From: Marinomonas profundimaris
Lineage (GTDB): Bacteria; Pseudomonadota; Gammaproteobacteria; Pseudomonadales; Marinomonadaceae
Direction of reading: 5' to 3'
Length of the DNA stretch: 64,000 nt
NCBI RefSeq assembly: GCF_000508165.1
Contig: NZ_AYOZ01000034.1
Location: 229,934-293,933 of the forward strand
Part shown: in pieces, positions 8,525 to 18,773 of the stretch
How the letters are laid out: every line of letters begins with the position of its first letter
Position numbering within the stretch: the stretch's first letter is position 1
Notes under the pieces: generated by a model
What the model saw: the letters and a program-made list of their open reading frames with translations, nothing else
Database searches by the model: none
Told to the model about the DNA's origin: nothing
Translations under genes and position numbers: made by a program

Positions 8525-10501
8525 TTAAACAATCTTAAACTGGCTCAGTAAGTGCTTCTGATGAGACGCCAACTTCGACAAGCCTTCACTGTCTTTCTCA
8601 CTTTGATCCGAGCCCAATGCCGCCTCTTCAGACATCGCGGATATCTCCAACACATTTTGCTTTATCTCTAGCGAAACAGCAGACTGCTCTTCTGCTGCTG
8701 CCGCAATTTGCGTGCTCAAGTCTCGAATTTCTTCCATGCTGCTTTGCAATTCTGCCAATGACAAGCCAACGGTACGAGCTTCTTCTGCACTGGTATTCGC
8801 GCTCTTACGGCTTTCCGCCATACTGTCTACCGTTTTTGTCACGCCTTGCTGTAACTGAATAATGACTTGTTGGATTTCTTCGGTAGAGCTGTGCGTTCGC
8901 GTTGCTAAGGTACGGACCTCATCCGCCACCACAGAAAATCCACGACCTTGTTCGCCAGCACGTGCCGCTTCAATCGCCGCATTAAGCGCCAATAAGTTGG
9001 TTTGTTCAGCGATTTCTTGGATAACATCTAATATGCGATCAATGTTTTTGGAGTGTTCATCGAGCTGATTAACGACCGTGGTCGATTCTTCAATTTTTGA
9101 AAGGAGTCGTTCTATTTGCTTAATATTCGAGTCCATCAACGAGCGATTCTGATTGGCTCGTTGGTCGACAGATTGAATTTGGTGCAGAATCACTTCTGAA
9201 CTTTTGGCCACTTGATCTACCGCCGCCACCATTTCTGTCATAGACGACGCGACTTCTGTCGTTCTATCATTCTGAGCGCCCATCAAGCGTTTTGATTCGG
9301 CGGCCAAACGCACATTACTTGCGGCCGATTCTGCAACGTCATTCGACACTTTATCGATGTCCGCCATCACGTTTTGTAATTTCGCCACCAAGCCATTAAC
9401 CCAACCGGATAATTCGCCAAATTCGTCTTTGGTTTTCACCGCGCTGCGCTGCGTGAAATCGCCATCCGCAATTTTGCCTAACACATTCATCACTTCTTTT
9501 AATGGAAGACGAATGCTTCGACTAACCCACAACGCCACCAGCACAGCAATCACAATAGAAACCACCAATACGATTTCTATAATCAATGTGGACAATGACG
9601 CGGCGGCACTGGCTTCACTTTTGGCCTCGCGGCTCATTTTTTCGGTTTCAGACAAAAGTTGTTCCACGGAAGCGTTCACGGCTTCCATGCTGTCCGACAA
9701 CTGTTTCGCCAGTACTTCAGACTCTTGAGACAAACGCGTATTTTCATACTGTTTCGCCACAACGCCTTCTTCTGAAGAAACGCCCAGCTCTACTTCATTC
9801 ACTAAATCATTGATATTGTCGTCTTTCACATACGACTGTTTGTCTTTAAGGCTCGAAATAATGGTCGCCATTTCATCTCGAAACTCCTGCATTCTATCCA
9901 AACCACGTACATCGAAATAATCGTTTACCGATACTTGTAAGCTCTGTATTTGACTGTGCATATAGGAAGCGGCAAACTTAATTTCAGACGTGTCGCCATC
10001 GGTTTGCAACATGTCTAGATCTTCCGATGCAAAATTAATGGCGTCTTTTAAATCCAGTTTTTCATCCGGGACAACCGCCTGCAGTTCTAACATTTTTTTA
10101 TGATTAGAAAAGGCCACATCGGTGTAACCAAAAAAGTTCTCAACTTCTGCATTGATGTCCCTCAATGCTTGTTCCATTGCAGGAAGGCCTTCAAGTTGAC
10201 CAGACAGTTGCTCAGACACATCAATAAACTCTTGTTTATGAAGTGAAAAAGCTTCTGAAAGCGTTTCTAATGAGTCCGGTGTTTTACTCAGTAAATATTG
10301 TAAAACGGCGGCATTCGATAGGCTTAAATCGTCTTTTAACGCATTACTCGTAGACGAAATTGTCGCGACTCTTCCTGTAACAACATTTAGACGGTCTTCA
10401 ATTTTGTTAATGCCGACAAAACCAGACGCAGCGATCATTACTAACAGCAGCAATAAAACACCAAAACCAAATAAAATCCTTTGAATAACAGACAACGACA
10501 T
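8525..10501 (-). CDS. Methyl-accepting chemotaxis protein, transmembrane
   Basis: 658 aa. Transmembrane helix 1 is at residues 9-29, a periplasmic helical-bundle sensor spans about 30-300, helix 2 lies at about 303-327, then comes a HAMP domain and a long cytoplasmic signalling coiled coil. The hairpin tip is visible as [20 protein letters not shown] followed by [15 protein letters not shown], which binds CheA and CheW. No C-terminal pentapeptide for CheR/CheB docking is seen. The sensor resembles four-helix-bundle types and its ligand cannot be told. Monocistronic, divergent from the MocR-type regulator gene. Confidence 0.92.
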   Translation of the reverse strand: MSLSVIQRILFGFGVLLLLLVMIAASGFVGINKIEDRLNVVTGRVATISSTSNALKDDLSLSNAAVLQYLLSKTPDSLETLSEAFSLHKQEFIDVSEQLSGQLEGLPAMEQALRDINAEVENFFGYTDVAFSNHKKMLELQAVVPDEKLDLKDAINFASEDLDMLQTDGDTSEIKFAASYMHSQIQSLQVSVNDYFDVRGLDRMQEFRDEMATIISSLKDKQSYVKDDNINDLVNEVELGVSSEEGVVAKQYENTRLSQESEVLAKQLSDSMEAVNASVEQLLSETEKMSREAKSEASAAASLSTLIIEIVLVVSIVIAVLVALWVSRSIRLPLKEVMNVLGKIADGDFTQRSAVKTKDEFGELSGWVNGLVAKLQNVMADIDKVSNDVAESAASNVRLAAESKRLMGAQNDRTTEVASSMTEMVAAVDQVAKSSEVILHQIQSVDQRANQNRSLMDSNIKQIERLLSKIEESTTVVNQLDEHSKNIDRILDVIQEIAEQTNLLALNAAIEAARAGEQGRGFSVVADEVRTLATRTHSSTEEIQQVIIQLQQGVTKTVDSMAESRKSANTSAEEARTVGLSLAELQSSMEEIRDLSTQIAAAAEEQSAVSLEIKQNVLEISAMSEEAALGSDQSEKDSEGLSKLASHQKHLLSQFKIV

Positions 10502-10775
10502 AATCGACCTCTAAATTAAAACCCACGTGATATTTTCTTTGTGCTCACATTATCGAAAAGCACTCATATTGACATAGAAATGCTTATTTTCACGGAAAAC
10601 TAACCAATCATACAGGAAAACAATAACACTTTATTGACAAACAATGCCGTACCCTCAACGTCAAATACCCGCAAAAACAAATCCATGAACGTCACACCAC
10701 ATAAACCACATAGATTTCTTTCAACCCGCCAATCTGGTAAATTGGGGTTCTCTTTCTGAACTCGACTTGCACTTT

Positions 10776-12179
10776 ATGGATTGCCCCTTATACGAAAAAA
10801 TTGCCAACCAAATTGAACACCAAGTTCATGAAGGTATTTTCTTACCAGGTGCAAAAATTCCATCCGTACGAAAATCCAGCAAACAAATGGAAGTCAGTGT
10901 CGCCACCGTGCTCCAAGCCTACAGTTTGCTGGAAGACCGAGGCGTCATCAAAGCCCGTCCACAAAAAGGGTATTTCGTTCAAGAACACCAATTACAACCA
11001 TCAGAACGCATCAAAATTGAACCGACTAAAAATGACGGCACTATTCATGCGTTATTAAGGCGTCTTCTGCACGCATCACAAGACGAGAATATTATTCAAT
11101 TTGGCGCCGCCATTCCGAAAAGTCAGTTTCTGCCCATTCGACAATTACAGCGTTCTGTTGGTCGACTCATGCGCTTGGAGCCTGAGATCTGTGCGGCCTA
11201 TGAATTTACCCCGGGCTCACTCAGCTTACGTCGCCAAATCGCCATTCGCATGCTCGACAGTGGCTGTCAATTGCAACCCGATGACATCACCATCACATTA
11301 GGCTGCCAGAATGCTTTAATGCTTTCATTACAGGCCGTTGCAAAAGCCGGCGACACCATTGCCATAGAAAGCCCTGCTTATCATGGCGTTCTACAAGCCA
11401 TTGAAGTACTCAACCTAAAAGCCATCGAAATTCCTTGCTCTGCTGAACACGGCATCGATCTGGACTTATTAGAAAAAGCCGCCACGGAATGGGACATTAA
11501 AGCCTGCATAGTCACCCCAAATAATCAGAACCCCATTGGCGCCACACTCAGCCATCCATCCAGACAGCGCATCATCGGTCAATCCGTAGAACATGACTTC
11601 ACTCTGATTGAAGACGACGTGTACGGCGAACTGAGCTACAAAGACAAGCGCGAACGCGCGCTCAAAGCCGACGACAAACACAACACTGTGATTTACTGCA
11701 GCTCTTTCTCTAAAAGTATCGCGCCGGGGTTCCGTATTGGGTGGGTTGTTGGTGGACGCTTTCAGCCACAAATTGAACATTATGCTTACGTTCAATCCTT
11801 GGCGATTCCGACGTTAACGCAAACCGCCATCGCCAATTTTTTGGAAAACGGCGCCTATGATCGCCACTTACGAAAAACTCGGTTGGCGTATCAGGATAAC
11901 TTGGCTCGTTGCCAAGCCTTAATCCAAGAGCACTTTCCAGCAGGCACCGAGACATCATCCCCTAAAGGCGGTTTTTTACTCTGGGTCACTTTGCCAGACC
12001 ACGTAAACGCCATGACGCTTCACGCTCAAGCTCTGGAAAATGACATTGGCTTATTACCCGGTCTTGCCTTTAGTTTGACGGCGCAATTTAGTCATCATTT
12101 TCGATTAAATTACGCATTAACTTGGGATAATAAAACCGATGCAGCACTTAAAGCGTTAGGGAAACTTTGCCAACCATAG
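10776..12179 (+). CDS. MocR-type transcriptional regulator (GntR HTH plus aminotransferase domain)
   Basis: 467 aa. Residues 1-70 form a GntR winged helix-turn-helix (IPSVRKSSKQMEVSVATVLQ). Residues 90-467 are a fold-type I aminotransferase-like domain with NNQNPIGATLS, the PLP-contact segment EDDVYGELSY and the PLP-binding lysine in SSFSKSIAPGFRIGW. MocR regulators sense PLP or amino compounds and usually control a neighbouring gene. The architecture resembles E. coli YdcR. The ATG at 10776 was chosen over an in-frame TTG at 10767; neither has a strong Shine-Dalgarno. No obvious metabolic partner lies beside it, so its target is unknown. Confidence 0.88.
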   Translation: MDCPLYEKIANQIEHQVHEGIFLPGAKIPSVRKSSKQMEVSVATVLQAYSLLEDRGVIKARPQKGYFVQEHQLQPSERIKIEPTKNDGTIHALLRRLLHASQDENIIQFGAAIPKSQFLPIRQLQRSVGRLMRLEPEICAAYEFTPGSLSLRRQIAIRMLDSGCQLQPDDITITLGCQNALMLSLQAVAKAGDTIAIESPAYHGVLQAIEVLNLKAIEIPCSAEHGIDLDLLEKAATEWDIKACIVTPNNQNPIGATLSHPSRQRIIGQSVEHDFTLIEDDVYGELSYKDKRERALKADDKHNTVIYCSSFSKSIAPGFRIGWVVGGRFQPQIEHYAYVQSLAIPTLTQTAIANFLENGAYDRHLRKTRLAYQDNLARCQALIQEHFPAGTETSSPKGGFLLWVTLPDHVNAMTLHAQALENDIGLLPGLAFSLTAQFSHHFRLNYALTWDNKTDAALKALGKLCQP

Positions 12180-12399
12180 ACAAACTGATCTAAGCTGTTT
12201 TAAGGTAGTAAGACAGGCAAAACGAAAAGCCTAAATCTGGCGTTTCGACATATAAGTAAAAGTTATGAATTTAAGGATGAACATCTTAATATTCGTCTGT
12301 ACAGACAGAGCAAAAAGCGTACAATTCGCATTCTTTTTTAAACACTCGGCTTCCTTGGCCGATAACATAATTATCTAAATTAGTAGCTGGCTTGTTGCG

Positions 12400-12810
12400 A
12401 TGGAATTTGTTGCACATCCGAGAGACCTTCCGTTAGAAATCACTCTAATAGAAGATCAGCCTTTTCCTCCGGTTAACGAAGAAAGAGCTGGGTTTGTCGG
12501 TATTACATATGTCTCCCTTCGTCCATTTGATAATGGACGCTCGGTAAGAATCACACTGGAAGAAATAGACCCAAATTTTTGCGTCTCTGGCCGTGTGGTA
12601 TGGTGTAACCAAGAAGCTGACGGTTATCGTATTGCTATTGAATTCCCTACCAATGAAGAGTGTTATTGTGTTCGCATGATTGAACAGCTCTCTCAGATAG
12701 AACACTATCGACGTAAAGCAAAAACAGAAGGTCGACGACTTAATTACAACGAAGCCGCTGCCGAATGGATACAAAAATTTGCCGCTAGCTTTCCTGCATT
12801 CACGCTTTAA
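12400..12810 (+). CDS. PilZ-like small protein
   Basis: 136 aa, no signal peptide or membrane helix. Residues 25-95 look like a PilZ-type beta barrel: the GFVGITYVSLRPFDNG segment, then SGRVVWCNQEADGYRIAIEF, where the VVW...IGVEF-like end is typical. The N-terminal RxxxR c-di-GMP motif is not clear; only HPRDLP near the start carries an arginine. It may therefore be a degenerate PilZ that does not bind the nucleotide. A helical C-terminal tail follows. It lies 22 bases before the DUF501 gene and is probably cotranscribed with it. Confidence 0.55.
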   Translation: MEFVAHPRDLPLEITLIEDQPFPPVNEERAGFVGITYVSLRPFDNGRSVRITLEEIDPNFCVSGRVVWCNQEADGYRIAIEFPTNEECYCVRMIEQLSQIEHYRRKAKTEGRRLNYNEAAAEWIQKFAASFPAFTL

Positions 12811-12832
12811 CCTCCCTATTTAATAAGACTCT

Positions 12833-13348
12833 ATGAAAAACACACTTTCTCAGCGTGATTTTGACATCATCGCCGCTCAACTTGGCCGTAAGCCTAACGG
12901 CATCAATGCCATTGCTCATTATTCTCCCAACGGAACGCCTCAAGTATTAGAGATGGAAACATGGGTGTTTGATCAGCCCTTTCCAACGCTGTATTGGCTT
13001 TCTAGTAAAGCAATAGACAAAGCGTTGGCAAGAATAGAAAGCCACGGTGTTGTAAAAGAACTGGAACAACGCATTAAAGACGACCCAGAATTAAGAGAAG
13101 CACATCACGCTTCTCATCGCGATTATATTGCGAGACGCTGGGAAGTGATGAGTGATGAACACAAAGCCATCATTGAAGAGAAAGGTTTCAAGCCTCTGTT
13201 CGATAAATTGGGCATTGGCGGCATTGCAAACTGGGATAAAGTACGATGCCTGCACATGCAATACGCACATCATCTTGCTGGCAACAATGTGATTGGTCGC
13301 ATTCTAGATGAAGAATACGATGTCAGGGCCATCGCCGACGCAGAATAA
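12833..13348 (+). CDS. DUF501 domain protein
   Basis: 171 aa. Matches the DUF501 family by the early LGRKPNG segment, the PFPTLYWLSS motif and the C-terminal VRCLHMQYAHHLAG stretch with conserved cysteine and histidines. The family is widespread in gammaproteobacteria and actinobacteria, where it often neighbours ppx or eno genes; its biochemical role is unknown. The conserved Cys-His cluster could bind metal, but that is inference. Probably in one operon with the preceding PilZ-like gene and closed by a strong terminator. Confidence 0.8.
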   Translation: MKNTLSQRDFDIIAAQLGRKPNGINAIAHYSPNGTPQVLEMETWVFDQPFPTLYWLSSKAIDKALARIESHGVVKELEQRIKDDPELREAHHASHRDYIARRWEVMSDEHKAIIEEKGFKPLFDKLGIGGIANWDKVRCLHMQYAHHLAGNNVIGRILDEEYDVRAIADAE

Positions 13349-13351
13349 AAC

Positions 13352-13386
13352 AAAAAAGGGGCAACATTATGTTGCCCCTTTTTTTA
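13352..13386. terminator. Terminator after the DUF501 gene, usable from both strands
   Basis: Stem of about 12 bp (AAAGGGGCAACAT with GTTGCCCCTTT) with a tight loop, A run before and T run after. It separates the DUF501 gene from the convergent short ORF. Confidence 0.88.
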
Positions 13387-13398
13387 AATGCTAAATGC

Positions 13399-13689
13399 TT
13401 ATTTTAAGCTATTCAGTAACGCTCTGAGTTCATCGGATGTTGACGCTTTAGGAAGCACGCCACGAATACGGTTAAACGCATTCTGCGCAACAGACGCACG
13501 CTGCGCGTAAGTTGTTAATGCACCACCTGTCCAACCCGCCAATTTCACCATTTCATTTTTGAAATTGTTACCGTTAACGCCATGACCACCTAGCGCCATT
13601 AACGCATCTTCAATCTCCAGATAGCTTGGACGGTCGCCGCCAAACTTCATAAAATCATCTTCTTGCACTTCAGCATACTGCTTTGACAT
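13399..13689 (-). CDS. Short conserved-looking protein of unknown function
   Basis: 96 aa, no signal peptide, membrane helix or cysteine. Not recognised. The N-terminal half is acidic (VQEDDFMKFGGDR), the middle glycine-rich (ALGGHGVNGNNF), and the rest forms probable helices ending in a basic and leucine-rich tail. An AAAAAGG-type element precedes the ATG, the codon use matches the neighbours, and a terminator hairpin lies just downstream, so the gene looks real. It lies between DUF501 and glpK with no functional link visible. Confidence 0.6.
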   Translation of the reverse strand: MSKQYAEVQEDDFMKFGGDRPSYLEIEDALMALGGHGVNGNNFKNEMVKLAGWTGGALTTYAQRASVAQNAFNRIRGVLPKASTSDELRALLNSLK

Positions 13690-13782
13690 TTTCTAAACCT
13701 TTTTAAAAAGAAACACCTGCTATTAAAGTTAGACAAATTTACCTTATCGCACAAGCCATAGCGTGTATTAAAACGTAAAAAC

Positions 13783-15267
13783 TTACTCACGCGTTCGAAC
13801 GCGGTCTACCGCTTTTTGCCAACCTTGATACAATTTGTCTCCCGTGCCCTTTTCCATCGCCGGCTCAAAACGTTTATCCGCTTTCCATAACGCCATCACG
13901 TCGTCCAAAGAATGATAAAGACCAACATGCAAACCCGCTAAAAACGCCACACCCAACGCGGTCGTTTCGGTCACACAAGGACGCTCTACCGTAATTTCTA
14001 ACAAATCACTTAAGAATTGCACCATTACGTCGTTTATTACCATTCCACCATCGACACGCAATGAACTAAATGTTGCGCCATCTTGCGCCATCGCCCCGAC
14101 TAGATCCCTTGTTTGATAACACACAGAACGCAAACCCGCACTTACAATATCTTCCACACTGGTGTCACGAGTAAGGCCTATCATGGCGCCACGGGCATCT
14201 GGATCCCAGTACGGCGCACCCAATCCAGTGAACGCTGGCACAAGGTATACCGAATCATCATTCAATGCTTTTTTTGCCAGGCTTTGTGTTTCTTTGGCGT
14301 CCGCAAACAGCTTCAGGCCATCGCGAAGCCACTGAATAGCCGCGCCAGCAACAAAAATACTGCCCTCTAAAGCGTAAGTCACTTTACCATTCAAACGATA
14401 ACCAACCGTCGTCAGTAATTTATGCTCAGAACGAATGGCCACATCGCCTGTATTCAAAATCATAAAGCAGCCTGTTCCATAGGTACTTTTCACCATCCCA
14501 GGTGTAAAACATGCTTGACCGACCAAGGCCGCTTGCTGATCACCAGCGATGCCATTAACTGGAATTTCCGCCCCTAACCAAGACGCGTCAATCACACCAA
14601 AATCCGCACTGCAATCCATGACTTCAGGAAACAAAACGTCACCGATGCCCAACAATTGAATCAGTTCATCGTCCCATTCTTGTGTATGTATATTGAACGC
14701 CATGGTACGAGCCGCATTAGTTGCATCGGTTTTATGGGATTTCCCATTGGTTAACCGCCACAATAAAAAGCTGTCAACGGTGCCAAAGGCTAACTTTCCT
14801 GCTTGCGCTTTTTCACGCGCACCTTCAACGTTATCGAGAATCCAGCGAATCTTAGTGGCTGAAAAATACGGGTCAATTAACAAGCCTGTTTTCTCTTGAA
14901 CTTTTTCACCCAACCCCTGAGCGCTTAAGGACTGGCAGAATTCACTCGTTCGACGGTCTTGCCATACAATTGCGTTATAGACCGGCTTACCCGTTTCCGT
15001 ATCCCATAAAATGGTCGTTTCACGCTGGTTTGTGATCCCTATGGTCGCTATCGCTTGCGCATCGATCCCTGTATCCTTTAAAACAGATCGACAAACCGCT
15101 AACGTAGACGACCAAATATCTTCTGGATCATGCTCAACCCAACCGTCATTTGGAAATATTTGTGGGAACTCTTGCTGGGATTGACCGACACGTGTGCCTT
15201 TTTCGTCAAATAAAATAGCGCGAGAACTGGTAGTGCCTTGATCAATAGCAAGAATATAATGCGTCAT
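13783..15267 (-). CDS. glpK: Glycerol kinase
   Basis: 494 aa FGGY-family kinase that phosphorylates glycerol to sn-glycerol 3-phosphate with ATP. The start [17 protein letters not shown] is the first phosphate-binding loop; [23 protein letters not shown] and the later [16 protein letters not shown] segment are typical. The start at 15267 is chosen because the family begins at this point; an open extension runs upstream to 15423 but encodes no family sequence. It diverges from glpR and shares with it a 158-base control region holding a probable GlpR operator. No glpF facilitator gene precedes it. Confidence 0.95.
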   Translation of the reverse strand: MTHYILAIDQGTTSSRAILFDEKGTRVGQSQQEFPQIFPNDGWVEHDPEDIWSSTLAVCRSVLKDTGIDAQAIATIGITNQRETTILWDTETGKPVYNAIVWQDRRTSEFCQSLSAQGLGEKVQEKTGLLIDPYFSATKIRWILDNVEGAREKAQAGKLAFGTVDSFLLWRLTNGKSHKTDATNAARTMAFNIHTQEWDDELIQLLGIGDVLFPEVMDCSADFGVIDASWLGAEIPVNGIAGDQQAALVGQACFTPGMVKSTYGTGCFMILNTGDVAIRSEHKLLTTVGYRLNGKVTYALEGSIFVAGAAIQWLRDGLKLFADAKETQSLAKKALNDDSVYLVPAFTGLGAPYWDPDARGAMIGLTRDTSVEDIVSAGLRSVCYQTRDLVGAMAQDGATFSSLRVDGGMVINDVMVQFLSDLLEITVERPCVTETTALGVAFLAGLHVGLYHSLDDVMALWKADKRFEPAMEKGTGDKLYQGWQKAVDRVRTRE

Positions 15268-15338
15268 AGTGAATTCTCTTTCGAACCACAGTCCCTCAAC
15301 ACGTGAGCGACTTAATTGTTGTTTTGTTTTTTGAACAT

Positions 15339-15360
15339 GAATATTCAAATGCGAATATTC
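15339..15360. promoter_or_regulatory. Probable GlpR operator between glpK and glpR
   Basis: Inverted repeat GAATATTC-N6-GAATATTC. The inner form ATATTC-N6-GAATAT has the same 6-base spacing and near-identical arms as the repeat in front of glpD, suggesting one regulator. Position fits repression of glpK and autoregulation of glpR. Confidence 0.6.
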
Positions 15361-15424
15361 CATATTAAAGACCAATGCACACTTGTTTAGCAAGCAGTAA
15401 CCTTTTTCAGGAGAAGAAAACAAT

Positions 15425-16195
15425 ATGGGTCAACTCTCTCGCCAAGACAACATTGTCGCCATAGTAAAAGAAAAGGGTTATGTGACAATCGATGAATTGG
15501 CCAGTCAATTTTCTGTGACGCCACAAACCATTCGAAGAGACATCAATGAACTGGCCAAAGCCGATCAAATACGTCGCCACCACGGCGGAGCCAGTTACGA
15601 TTCCAGCACAACGAACGTCGCGTATGCCACTCGACAGATTCTACAGCTGCCAGCAAAAGAACAAATTGCCCAGCGAATCGCAGCTGAAATCCCCAATCAC
15701 GCGTCTCTATTTATCAACATAGGTACAACAACCGAAACCGTTGCACGCGCACTTTTAAACCACAAAGGCCTGCAAGTCATTACCAACAATCTCAATGTAG
15801 CGGCTATTTTGAGTGGAAAAGAAGATTTTACCGTTATTATTGCTGGCGGTACGGTTCGTTCCCGTGACGGTGGCGTAATGGGCGAAGCCACCATCGATTT
15901 TATCAACCAGTTTAGAGTGGACTTTGGCATTGTCGGCATCAGCGGCATCGACCCAAATGACGGCTCTCTTTTAGATTACGATTACCAAGAGGTGCGAGTT
16001 GCCCAAAGCATCATCCACAATTCTCGTACCGTATTTCTGGCCGCCGACAGTGCAAAATTTGGACGTAATGCCGTTGTTCGATTGGGAAACATCACCCAAG
16101 TCGACCGCCTTTTCACCGACGAACAACCACCAAAAGCCATCATAAAACTCATGAAAGAACACAAAGTACGCCTAGAACTTTGCACGCCCAAGTAA
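15425..16195 (+). CDS. glpR: Glycerol-3-phosphate regulon repressor, DeoR family
   Basis: 256 aa. Residues 1-57 are the DeoR helix-turn-helix ([20 protein letters not shown], then [15 protein letters not shown]). The rest is the sugar-phosphate-sensing domain with [14 protein letters not shown] and the [13 protein letters not shown] segment. In E. coli GlpR represses glp genes until glycerol 3-phosphate binds. AGGAGA lies nine bases before the ATG. Position between glpK and glpD and the two matching operators support the assignment. A 7-bp hairpin (16186-16204) surrounds the stop codon but lacks a T run. Confidence 0.9.
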   Translation: MGQLSRQDNIVAIVKEKGYVTIDELASQFSVTPQTIRRDINELAKADQIRRHHGGASYDSSTTNVAYATRQILQLPAKEQIAQRIAAEIPNHASLFINIGTTTETVARALLNHKGLQVITNNLNVAAILSGKEDFTVIIAGGTVRSRDGGVMGEATIDFINQFRVDFGIVGISGIDPNDGSLLDYDYQEVRVAQSIIHNSRTVFLAADSAKFGRNAVVRLGNITQVDRLFTDEQPPKAIIKLMKEHKVRLELCTPK

Positions 16196-16329
16196 CCCTT
16201 GGGCAGGTTCCTTTCAAGGTAACACTTCACTCTTCTGCCAACCCCATTCATAAATAAGATCATTTTTTCACCAAAACTTCACAAAGCAATGTTGTCATCA
16301 GCCACGTAGAGGTTTAATATCGAAAAACA

Positions 16330-16347
16330 ATGTTCACTTTCGAACAT
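16330..16347. promoter_or_regulatory. Probable GlpR operator upstream of glpD
   Basis: Perfect inverted repeat ATGTTC-N6-GAACAT, 31 bases before the glpD start. Same spacing and ATRTTC/GAAYAT arms as the site between glpK and glpR. Confidence 0.65.
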
Positions 16348-16378
16348 ACAAATTCGCAATACAACCGTGAGGCTTTGC

Positions 16379-17866
16379 ATGAATCACTCCCATTTTGACC
16401 TATTTGTAGTTGGTGGCGGAATCAACGGCACAGGAATCGCCGCCGATGCGGCTGGACGAGGCCTCAATGTTGGCCTTTGTGAAATGGGAGATTTGGCTCA
16501 TGCGACATCATCATCCAGCAGTAAGCTGATTCATGGCGGGTTAAGATACCTAGAGCATTATGAGTTTCGACTAGTAAGAGAAGCGTTAACAGAGCGTGAA
16601 GTCTTACTGAAAGTCGCGCCGCATCTTGTCACGCCAATGCGCTTTCAAATGCCGCATAGACCACACTTACGGCCTGCTTGGTTAATCCGCATTGGTTTGT
16701 TTCTTTACGATAATTTAGGCAAGCGAGAAACCTTACTCGGCTCAAAAGGCGTGAAGTATCGCGCAGACAGCCCACTGAAAGACGACATTACTCAAGGCTT
16801 TGAATACTCGGACTGCTGGGTCGACGATGCTCGCTTAGTGGTGACCAACGCCCTAAGCGCACAACAAAACGGCGCCATTATTTTTGCTAGAACGCGCTGT
16901 ACCTCTGCCAAACGGATTGATGGTCAATGGAAGATCCAACTCGAAGACCAAATTACTAATGAAATACATGAAATAACGGCCAAAGCCTTAGTCAATGCCG
17001 CTGGGCCTTGGGTATCGTCGTTCATTGAAACGAAACTGGAACAAAAAGCGCCTTACGGCATTCGCATGATTAAAGGCAGTCACATCGTAGTGCCTAAGCT
17101 TTATCAACACGCTAACGCGTTTATTATGCAAAATACCGATAAGCGCATCGTGTTCGCGATCCCTTATCGTGAACATTACACGCTATTAGGCACAACCGAT
17201 GTTGAATACAAAGGTGACCCTAATGATGTCGCGATTACCGAAGAAGAAACACACTATATTCTAAAAGTCGCGAACGACCACTTCAAAAAGACACTTTCTC
17301 CTGCTGACGTGGTGTGGAGTTACTCTGGCGTTCGTCCTTTATTAGAAGACGAGTCTTCTGACCCATCGGCCGTGACTCGCGATTATACCTTGCATTTAAA
17401 CGATCAAAATCACAAAGCACCACTGCTAAGCATCTTTGGCGGTAAAATCACCACATACCGAAAACTGGCGCTCTCCGCGATGCATAAACTCGAACCGTAT
17501 TTCGATAAGCTTGGGGACGAATGGACACACAGTAAACCATTACCTGGTGGTGATTTAGGCATGCCGTTGGATGCCTTCGCCATGAAGCTTCAGCAAGATT
17601 ACCCGTTTATCGGTGCACACCTTGCGCACCGTTTTGCCAACAGCTATGGAACGCTCACCCACACGTTACTGAACAAAGTGAATTCAGAAGAAGCGCTTGG
17701 CCAGCATTTTGGTAATCAGCTTTATCAAGTCGAAGTGGATTACTTAATAAACCATGAATGGGCTCGTACAGCGGAAGACATTTTATGGCGCCGCACTAAG
17801 CTGGGTCTGGAGTTTACGCCAGACCAAATCACCACATTAGAAGGTTATTTACAGGAAAAAGTGTAA
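16379..17866 (+). CDS. glpD: Aerobic glycerol-3-phosphate dehydrogenase
   Basis: 495 aa flavoenzyme at the inner membrane face that oxidises glycerol 3-phosphate to dihydroxyacetone phosphate and passes electrons to quinone. The FAD-binding N-terminus DLFVVGGGINGTGIAADAAG is clear, followed by SSSSKLIHGGLRYLEHYE, both diagnostic. The ATG at 16379 is preferred to a GTG at 16367, because the GTGAGG there serves as its Shine-Dalgarno site. It is preceded by a probable GlpR operator and followed by a strong terminator, so it forms its own unit of the regulon. Confidence 0.95.
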   Translation: MNHSHFDLFVVGGGINGTGIAADAAGRGLNVGLCEMGDLAHATSSSSSKLIHGGLRYLEHYEFRLVREALTEREVLLKVAPHLVTPMRFQMPHRPHLRPAWLIRIGLFLYDNLGKRETLLGSKGVKYRADSPLKDDITQGFEYSDCWVDDARLVVTNALSAQQNGAIIFARTRCTSAKRIDGQWKIQLEDQITNEIHEITAKALVNAAGPWVSSFIETKLEQKAPYGIRMIKGSHIVVPKLYQHANAFIMQNTDKRIVFAIPYREHYTLLGTTDVEYKGDPNDVAITEEETHYILKVANDHFKKTLSPADVVWSYSGVRPLLEDESSDPSAVTRDYTLHLNDQNHKAPLLSIFGGKITTYRKLALSAMHKLEPYFDKLGDEWTHSKPLPGGDLGMPLDAFAMKLQQDYPFIGAHLAHRFANSYGTLTHTLLNKVNSEEALGQHFGNQLYQVEVDYLINHEWARTAEDILWRRTKLGLEFTPDQITTLEGYLQEKV

Positions 17867-17903
17867 CGATTCATTTTGGTTAACCATTAAATTAGCGCTC
17901 AAT

Positions 17904-17939
17904 AGCCCACCTAAACGATTGTCTAGGTGGGCTTTTTTT
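17904..17939 (+). terminator. Terminator of glpD
   Basis: 10-bp stem AGCCCACCTA / TAGGTGGGCT with a 10-base loop and seven T residues. Confidence 0.92.
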
Positions 17940-17989
17940 GGTCTACTAAAACGCCCCTCTCGCCTTCATTTAATAGGAAGCAACACACA

Positions 17990-18760
17990 ATGGATTTTGT
18001 CTTTTTCGATATTTCGCTTTGGGTCTATCTTGCCCTCTTCGCAGCGGCTTTTTTCGCAGGGGTCATTGATGCTATTGCAGGCGGCGGTGGACTCATTACT
18101 GTACCGGTTCTATTAGCGGCAGGCTTATCACCAGCCGAAGCGTTAGCCACCAACAAATTACAAGGCTGTGCGGGGACCGTTTCCGCTTCTTACCACTTTA
18201 TCAAAAAAGGCCAAGTTAAGCTTTCTGACATGTGGCTGCCTATTGTTATGACAGCCATCGGTGCAATTTTTGGCACGTTATTGGTCTCGTATTTAGACAG
18301 CCGTTTATTACTAAAAGCCGTGCCAATTATTTTAATCGCCGTCGCGATTTTCTTTTTCTTTTTACCAAAAGTTCAACCTTATATTGCCAGCAGATTTTCC
18401 CTTACACATATACAGTTCGCCGTGATCATCGGCACGAGCATCGGGTTTTATGATGGTTTAATTGGTCCTGGAACTGGCGCGTTCTTTTCTACGGCGTATT
18501 TATGCTTAATGGGATTAACGGTGGTTTCCGCAACGGCTCATACAAAAGTACTCAACGCGACCAGTAACTTGGCGTCACTCGCTATGTTTGCATTTAGCGG
18601 TCATCTTATTTGGATGTTAGGCATCGTGATGGGAATAGGACAATGGTTTGGTGCGCAAATTGGCTCACGTTTGGTCATCACCAAAGGCGCGAAGCTTATT
18701 CGCCCTATGGTGATTATTATGTGCTTGGCCATTTCGGTAAAACTGCTACTCGATAACTGA
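17990..18760 (+). CDS. TSUP (TauE/SafE) family membrane permease
   Basis: 256 aa with seven to eight hydrophobic helices. The first helix region holds GVIDAIAGGGGLITVPVLL and the second half GFYDGLIGPGTGAFF, the internally repeated family motif. TSUP proteins move sulfur-containing organic anions such as sulfoacetate or taurine, or sulfite, across the inner membrane; the substrate here is unknown. The ATG at 17990 was chosen because AGGA lies ten bases before it and upstream codons run through the glpD terminator. It converges with a LysR-type regulator gene that could, but need not, control it. Confidence 0.85.
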   Translation: MDFVFFDISLWVYLALFAAAFFAGVIDAIAGGGGLITVPVLLAAGLSPAEALATNKLQGCAGTVSASYHFIKKGQVKLSDMWLPIVMTAIGAIFGTLLVSYLDSRLLLKAVPIILIAVAIFFFFLPKVQPYIASRFSLTHIQFAVIIGTSIGFYDGLIGPGTGAFFSTAYLCLMGLTVVSATAHTKVLNATSNLASLAMFAFSGHLIWMLGIVMGIGQWFGAQIGSRLVITKGAKLIRPMVIIMCLAISVKLLLDN

Positions 18761-18773
18761 TTCGTCCTTTTTA

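Noticed and set aside
10520..10560. TTCGATAA as a FliA (sigma-28) promoter for the chemoreceptor gene
   Set aside because: The -10-like element is fair, but no matching -35 lies at the right spacing.
13783..15423. Longer glpK frame starting at 15423
   Set aside because: The extra 52 codons cover the operator region and are unlike glycerol kinases; the family start is at 15267.
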